51,417 nt of DNA. It comes from Planctomycetota bacterium (GTDB lineage Bacteria; Planctomycetota; B15-G4). Position numbers and translations under genes: made by a program. Below the pieces are notes generated by a model. It ran no database searches and was not told where the DNA came from. It saw only the letters and a list, made by a program, of their open reading frames with translations. This document shows positions 47,635 to 51,417 of this stretch, piece by piece. Where the stretch lies: the NCBI GenBank assembly GCA_029259695.1, contig JAJDEQ010000116.1:1-51417 (forward strand). The letters run 5' to 3'. The number at the start of each line of letters is the position of its first letter. Within the stretch, counting starts at the first letter, position 1.

Positions 47635-49122
47635 ATGCACGACAGCAACTCCCCAGCTCGGTTGCTTTCTACCCTCCTGACGTGCGGGCTCGCGGTGCTG
47701 ATCGCCGTGTCCGCCGGGGCCTGTCGCGGCCCGAGCGCGGGAGGCACCGCAGCCGACGCGGTCCCCGCCACAGGCCCGCAGGGGGTGGCGGGCGAGCCGT
47801 CGGGCGGACTGCGGACGGCGGCGGTCGGCTCGCTCGGCGCTGACGAACCGGCGCCCGAGCGCGGCGCGCCGGCCCCCGCGATCGAGGCGCCGTCGTTGTC
47901 CCCCGGGGACGTGGCCGGGTGGCGCGCACACGTGCTGCCGCCCGCCGAGGAGTCAGGCTGGGATGCCATCGCGTGGATCCCGACCTTCGCCGACTGTGTC
48001 CGCGCGGCCGACGGCGCCCGGCGTCCGTTGTTGTTGTGGATCATGAACGGGCACCCGTTGGGGTGTACGTGAAACAACGGCGTGGCGGGCCGTGTGTCCG
48101 TCTGGTCGGATCCGGAGGTCCTCGCCCTGGTGGAGCGCTTCGTGCCCTGCGCCGACGAGACCTGGCGGCTGCAGCGCGGGGACGACCCCGAGTGCACCTT
48201 CTTCCGGCGCATGGCCGACCAGGGGCACTACCGCGGCAAGGGCGGGACGCGGCAGGGCATCTACGTCGCCTCGCCCAGCGGCCGTCTGCTCGCCTCGCTC
48301 AACTCGTTGAGCGCGGACAAGGTGGCCGCCACGCTCGAGCAGGGCCTCGCGGCGTGGGACGCCCTGCCCGACAGCGAGCGCTGGCTGCCGGCCGATGCCG
48401 AGATCGACGCGTCTCATCGCTGGGAGCGCAGTTGTCCTCGGGGCGGTCTGGTGCTGGTGTCCGACTGCCGTGACCTTCCGGTCGACCTCGATCCGTCTGC
48501 GCCGCGCGCGTCCAAGACCAACCGCGACCACGCGTGGTTCACGCGGGACGAAGTCGTGCGCGCCTTCCCGGGGCCCTTCACCGAGGGCCACGAGTTCGAG
48601 TTGTCCGCGGCGTTCGTGACGCGCCTGGCCCGCTTCCACGTGGTGGACAACGTGATCGGGCAGACGCTGCCCTTCGCCGAGCAGGAGGTCGCCGGCGCGT
48701 GGATGCGTGCCCGGGTGGAGTCGGTGCACGGGGACGTCGTCCGGCTGAGCCTGATGGGGGCCACGCGTTCGGTGGCTGACGGCGAGTGGCGCCTGGGCGA
48801 GAACGACTGGACCCCGCGCCGTCCCTGGCCGCGCGGCATCGTCTCCAACCTGCGCGGCTCGGCCACGTGGAACACGGTCGAGCGTCGCTTCGTGGCCTTC
48901 GACCTGGTGGCCTTGGCGACACGCTGGGGACGCTCGCAGTTCAACGGTCGGCACGGCGCCGAGGACACCAGCTGCCTGGGCATCGTCTTCTCGCTGGCGC
49001 CCGACACGCCGGCGCGCTGTGTGCCGCCGGGCTTCGTGGACGTGTACGACGCCGATTGGATCGAGCAGCCTGCGACGCTCGCCGAAGGACGTCGGGCGGA
49101 CCAGGACAGCCCCGCTCGCTGA
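47635..49122 (+). CDS. Candidate selenoprotein: thioredoxin-like lipoprotein with one in-frame TGA
   Basis: From ATG 47635 the frame runs 145 codons to TGA at 48070-48072, then stays open, in the same frame, to 49122: 495 residues if TGA is read as selenocysteine 146. The N-terminus is a lipoprotein signal (LAVLIAVSAGAC, Cys30). The TGA falls in RPLLLWIMNGHPLGCT-U-NNG, a beta strand and redox loop like the thioredoxin active site, so Cys144 and Sec146 would form a C-x-U pair. The following sequence (VWSDPEVLALVERFVPCADE, HYRGKGGTRQGIYVASPSGR) is also thioredoxin-like; the part from about residue 260 is of unknown family. No ribosome binding site precedes a restart. Hairpins for a SECIS are listed separately. 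Confidence 0.7.
48070..48072 (+). other. In-frame TGA, candidate selenocysteine codon
   Basis: The codon follows TGT ACG (Cys-Thr) and precedes AAC AAC GGC (Asn-Asn-Gly). It is the only stop in a 496-codon frame. If not recoded it is a nonsense mutation or a sequence error. Confidence 0.65.
48077..48111 (+). promoter_or_regulatory. Candidate bacterial SECIS hairpins after the TGA
   Basis: Two alternative stem-loops lie just 3' of the TGA. ACGGC/GCCGT (48077-48093) has a 7-base loop beginning with G, but its loop is only 9 bases from the TGA. GTCCG/CGGAT (48096-48111) has its loop 28 bases from the TGA, within the usual bacterial spacing, and opening its last pair leaves a loop starting with G. 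Either could be the SelB target; pairing is by eye. Confidence 0.4.
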
Positions 49123-49181
49123 GCCGCGTGCGACCCGCTCGTCGCCGCGTGATGGCATTGCGCGCGCGTTGCGCTCCGACG

Positions 49182-50915
49182 TCAGCGGTCGGGGGGTGTG
49201 TTCTCGAAGGGCGCCGTCCAGCGACCGACGCGACTGCCCTTGGCCGGCTCCCCGCGGGGGATGGCGAGGCCCTGCAACCACAGGTCGGGGCGATCGGCGA
49301 TGGCCGCGGGCAGCGGTTGCTCGCTGGTCCCGTCCGCGCCGGCCACGAAGTCCCGGGGCAGGGTGCGCAGGCCCTCGGGGTCGAGCCAGCGCGGCCCCTG
49401 GGGCGTCATCTCGGGCACCGTGCGTCGGTGCGGTGAGTACAGCAGGCGCCCGCGGTCGTTCAGGCGCGCCGTCCAGCGCACGCGTGGCGGGGACCCTGGG
49501 ATGATCCGGAAACCGGGCTGCACGAGTTCCAGGCCGTCGAGGCGCACGGCGCAGTGCTGCGCGGTCTGCACGACGACGTCATGGGTACCCGCGGCGTTGG
49601 CGATCGAGCGGCCGATGACGGCGCCGTCCCGCACCGGGTGCGGGTGCAGGCCGAGCAGCGGGGCGCCGCCGACGGAGACCTGGGGTAGCGGGTCGCGGGA
49701 AGACCAGCCGGCCAGCGTGACGGTCAGGCTCTCGTCTCCCAGTGCGGAGAGTCTCGGTGGGTCGAGGCGCACGATGCTGAGCGCCGGGGATGCGCCCTGA
49801 GCGGGCGTCGAGGCGTGCGGCGGGTCACCGAGCACGCCGGCCAACCAGTGGGCGACCGGGGGCGCGACGGTCGCCCACGCCCGTGACGACGGGTGCACGT
49901 GGTCGACGAACCAGCCCGCGCCCGCGTCCTCGTCGGTCGCGGATCGTTCGAGATCGGGTGCCGCGATCGGCCCCCTGCCGGCCAGCAACGGGCCGGCGTC
50001 GAGCAACTCGGCCCCGGCGGCTCGTGCGGCGCGACGCACCGCCTCGGCGTCGCGGGCGAGGCGCTCGTGTTCCTGGAGCGTGCCGTCCGGGTGGGCCGGG
50101 GCGATGATCATCAGCGGCAGGGCCGCATCACGGCAGCGCACGGCCATGGCCAGGACGTTGCGTTCCACATCGGCTTCGGCCACGCGATAGCCGAGCGGTG
50201 GGGCGCCGCGTCGCCAGGCGCGGCGGATCTCGTCGTGGGGCACGCGCCGTCCGGCCCAACGCAGGCCGGCCGCCAGGCGGGAGCGGGCGCAGAGTGCGTC
50301 GAGCCAGCTCGGTGCGCGGCGTCGACGCAGCATGTCGGCGTCGGGTTCCAGCAGCGCGGGTGCCTGGTCGTTCCAGGCCGCCGGGTAGAGCACGACGGCA
50401 TCGGGCGCGTGCTCGGCGATGATCTCGTCCAGCAGGACGGCCAGTTGCACGGTGGAGTAGCCCGGCACGCCGAAGTTGAGCAGGGCGACGTGTTCGGGGG
50501 TCCACCCGACGGCGGTCAGCTCACCCTGGATGCGCTCGGGGAGCGTGTCGGCGACGGTCAGGCCGGCACCGTACACACAGCTGTCACCCACGATCGCGAC
50601 GCGTCGGACGTGGGCTGGGAGCGGGACCGCGGCGCGCCCGCGAAACGGCCACGCCGAGGTGGCGTACACGCCGGCGTGATGGGGACCGTGTTCGTGCTGG
50701 GGCGCGGGCTCGTAGAACCGGTCGGGGTGCAGCCGATATCGACCGGCGTCGGAACGCACCGCCGACGTGACGGTGTGGAAGCGGAACTCCCAGTCCTCCT
50801 GATCGCCGAAGGCCCAGCGCAGGGCGACTTCGCCGAGGGCCGCCAAGGCCAGCAGCAATCCGAGCGAAAGGGCCAGGCGGCGCAGGAGCGGGAATCGTCG
50901 GGGCGGAACGGGCAT
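49182..50915 (-). CDS. Membrane-anchored SGNH/GDSL hydrolase with C-terminal beta domain
   Basis: 577 residues. One N-terminal transmembrane helix (LALSLGLLLALAALGEVAL) anchors the protein. SGNH blocks: VAIVGDSCVYGAGL (nucleophile Ser), NFGVPGYSTVQ (Gly), PAAWNDQAP (Asn) and WFVDHVHPSSRAW with the Asp-x-x-His pair, so the catalytic residues are complete. From about residue 380 an Ig/TIG-like beta domain follows (SIVRLDPPRLSALGDESLTV; IANAAGTHDVVVQTAQHC) and a further 100-residue tail. Proteins of this layout act on surface polysaccharides as esterases or acetyltransferases. It is the second SGNH enzyme in the window, unlike the first in its C-terminal part, and is divergent from glycyl-tRNA synthetase. 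Confidence 0.83.
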   Translation of the reverse strand: MPVPPRRFPLLRRLALSLGLLLALAALGEVALRWAFGDQEDWEFRFHTVTSAVRSDAGRYRLHPDRFYEPAPQHEHGPHHAGVYATSAWPFRGRAAVPLPAHVRRVAIVGDSCVYGAGLTVADTLPERIQGELTAVGWTPEHVALLNFGVPGYSTVQLAVLLDEIIAEHAPDAVVLYPAAWNDQAPALLEPDADMLRRRRAPSWLDALCARSRLAAGLRWAGRRVPHDEIRRAWRRGAPPLGYRVAEADVERNVLAMAVRCRDAALPLMIIAPAHPDGTLQEHERLARDAEAVRRAARAAGAELLDAGPLLAGRGPIAAPDLERSATDEDAGAGWFVDHVHPSSRAWATVAPPVAHWLAGVLGDPPHASTPAQGASPALSIVRLDPPRLSALGDESLTVTLAGWSSRDPLPQVSVGGAPLLGLHPHPVRDGAVIGRSIANAAGTHDVVVQTAQHCAVRLDGLELVQPGFRIIPGSPPRVRWTARLNDRGRLLYSPHRRTVPEMTPQGPRWLDPEGLRTLPRDFVAGADGTSEQPLPAAIADRPDLWLQGLAIPRGEPAKGSRVGRWTAPFENTPPDR

Positions 50916-50942
50916 CGGCGCAGAAGGGGCAGGAAACGGCCC

Positions 50943-50948
50943 AGCATA
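50943..50948 (-). promoter_or_regulatory. Putative -10 element TATGCT
   Basis: On the minus strand TATGCT ends 27 bases before the SGNH gene start, a normal distance. Same hexamer as at 33975-33980. The -35 is weak. Confidence 0.4.
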
Positions 50949-51077
50949 GCCAGGAGGCGGGCGAACGGTGGCCAGCAGCCCTGCGGGTTGATCGCACTTC
51001 GTTCCCAGCCGAGAATGCGCCGTTCGTCATGACCCGGCAAGCCGCCAGCCCACGGCGGCCTCGCCTCGGAGAAAGCC

Positions 51078-51417
51078 GTGCCCGCCACCAGCATCGAGCA
51101 GATCGTCAACCTGGCCAAACGCCGCGGCTACGTGTTTCCGGCCAGTGAGATCTACGGCGGCCTCAATTCGTGCTGGGATTACGGCCCGCTCGGCGTGGAG
51201 CTCAAGCGCAACATCAAGGACGCCTGGTGGCGCTCGATGGTGCACACGCGCCGCGATGTCGTCGGCCTGGACTCGGCGGTGCTGCAGCACCCCGACGTGT
51301 GGCGCGCCTCCGGCCACGTCGACGGCTTCTCGGATCCGTTGGTGGACTGCCGCAAGTGCAAGGCCCGGTTCCGGGCGGATGACCTCGACAATGCCACGTG
51401 TCCGGCGCGTCACGACG
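51078..51417 (+). CDS. glyQS: Glycyl-tRNA synthetase, N-terminal part only
   Basis: Starts at GTG 51078 with GGAGAAAGCC upstream and runs off the window after 113 residues. [20 protein letters not shown], then [19 protein letters not shown] and [12 protein letters not shown] are the opening motifs of the single-chain class II glycyl-tRNA synthetase, and [14 protein letters not shown] is the start of its zinc-binding insert. The enzyme charges tRNA-Gly. The rest of the gene lies outside the window. Confidence 0.95.
   Translation, partial: MPATSIEQIVNLAKRRGYVFPASEIYGGLNSCWDYGPLGVELKRNIKDAWWRSMVHTRRDVVGLDSAVLQHPDVWRASGHVDGFSDPLVDCRKCKARFRADDLDNATCPARHD

Noticed and set aside
48082..49122. Independent gene starting at GTG 48082
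   Set aside because: No ribosome binding site; it would begin in the middle of a thioredoxin-like domain that is continuous with the frame before the TGA.

Overview
The window is about 51 kb of very GC-rich bacterial DNA, densely packed with genes on both strands. The set of protein families points to Planctomycetota: CRTAC1-type FG-GAP/UnbV proteins, large secreted proteins sharing a small C-terminal beta domain, FIMAH-like two-helix tails, beta-helix proteins opening with a VDDDGGPGVDF-type motif, many lipoproteins, and futalosine-pathway menaquinone synthesis. This placement is inference from gene content; there is no rRNA in the window. I see no tRNA or rRNA gene, insertion sequence, prophage or CRISPR array.

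Layout. 1-11590: start of an aminopeptidase N (minus strand), a rhomboid protease overlapping a GNAT acetyltransferase, a PQQ-type sugar dehydrogenase, an unknown secreted protein, a stand-alone 5'-3' exonuclease behind a secreted amidase (minus), then an M13 metallopeptidase lipoprotein followed by two paralogous lipoproteins and a type IV pilin-like protein. 11591-19471: a divergent isocitrate/isopropylmalate dehydrogenase, an M14 carboxypeptidase, two overlapping secreted proteins with FIMAH-like tails, and a membrane-anchored SGNH hydrolase. 19472-30164: an actin-like ATPase with a long coiled-coil partner, a CRTAC1-like protein, a GAF-PP2C phosphatase, a WecB/FAD-oxidoreductase pair and a FetA/FetB-like ABC transporter. 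30181-37081: a metzincin-type metalloprotease with an odd repeat-bearing N-terminus, a gene apparently broken by a frameshift, a beta-helix secreted protein and a PD40/TolB-like secreted protein. 37082-47082: a five-gene minus-strand operon (mqnC, mqnE, lipoprotein, giant AsmA/DUF748 protein, ytoQ). 47083-51417: a structure-rich intergenic region, a lipoprotein gene interrupted by one in-frame TGA (candidate selenoprotein), a second SGNH hydrolase and the start of glycyl-tRNA synthetase.

Much of the window serves the cell envelope: at least five lipoproteins, secreted peptidases of four families (M13, M14, metzincin, amidase), two SGNH enzymes, polysaccharide precursor genes and an AsmA-like inter-membrane protein. 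Tight 4-bp ATGA/GTGA overlaps mark translational coupling at several places.

Most notable are (1) the in-frame TGA at 48070-48072, where a thioredoxin-like reading frame continues after a Cys-Thr-TGA motif, suggesting selenocysteine; (2) the actin-like/coiled-coil pair at 19472-22118, a possible uncharacterised filament system in which the phosphate-2 Asp is lost; (3) several in-frame short tandem repeats inserted in otherwise conserved proteins.
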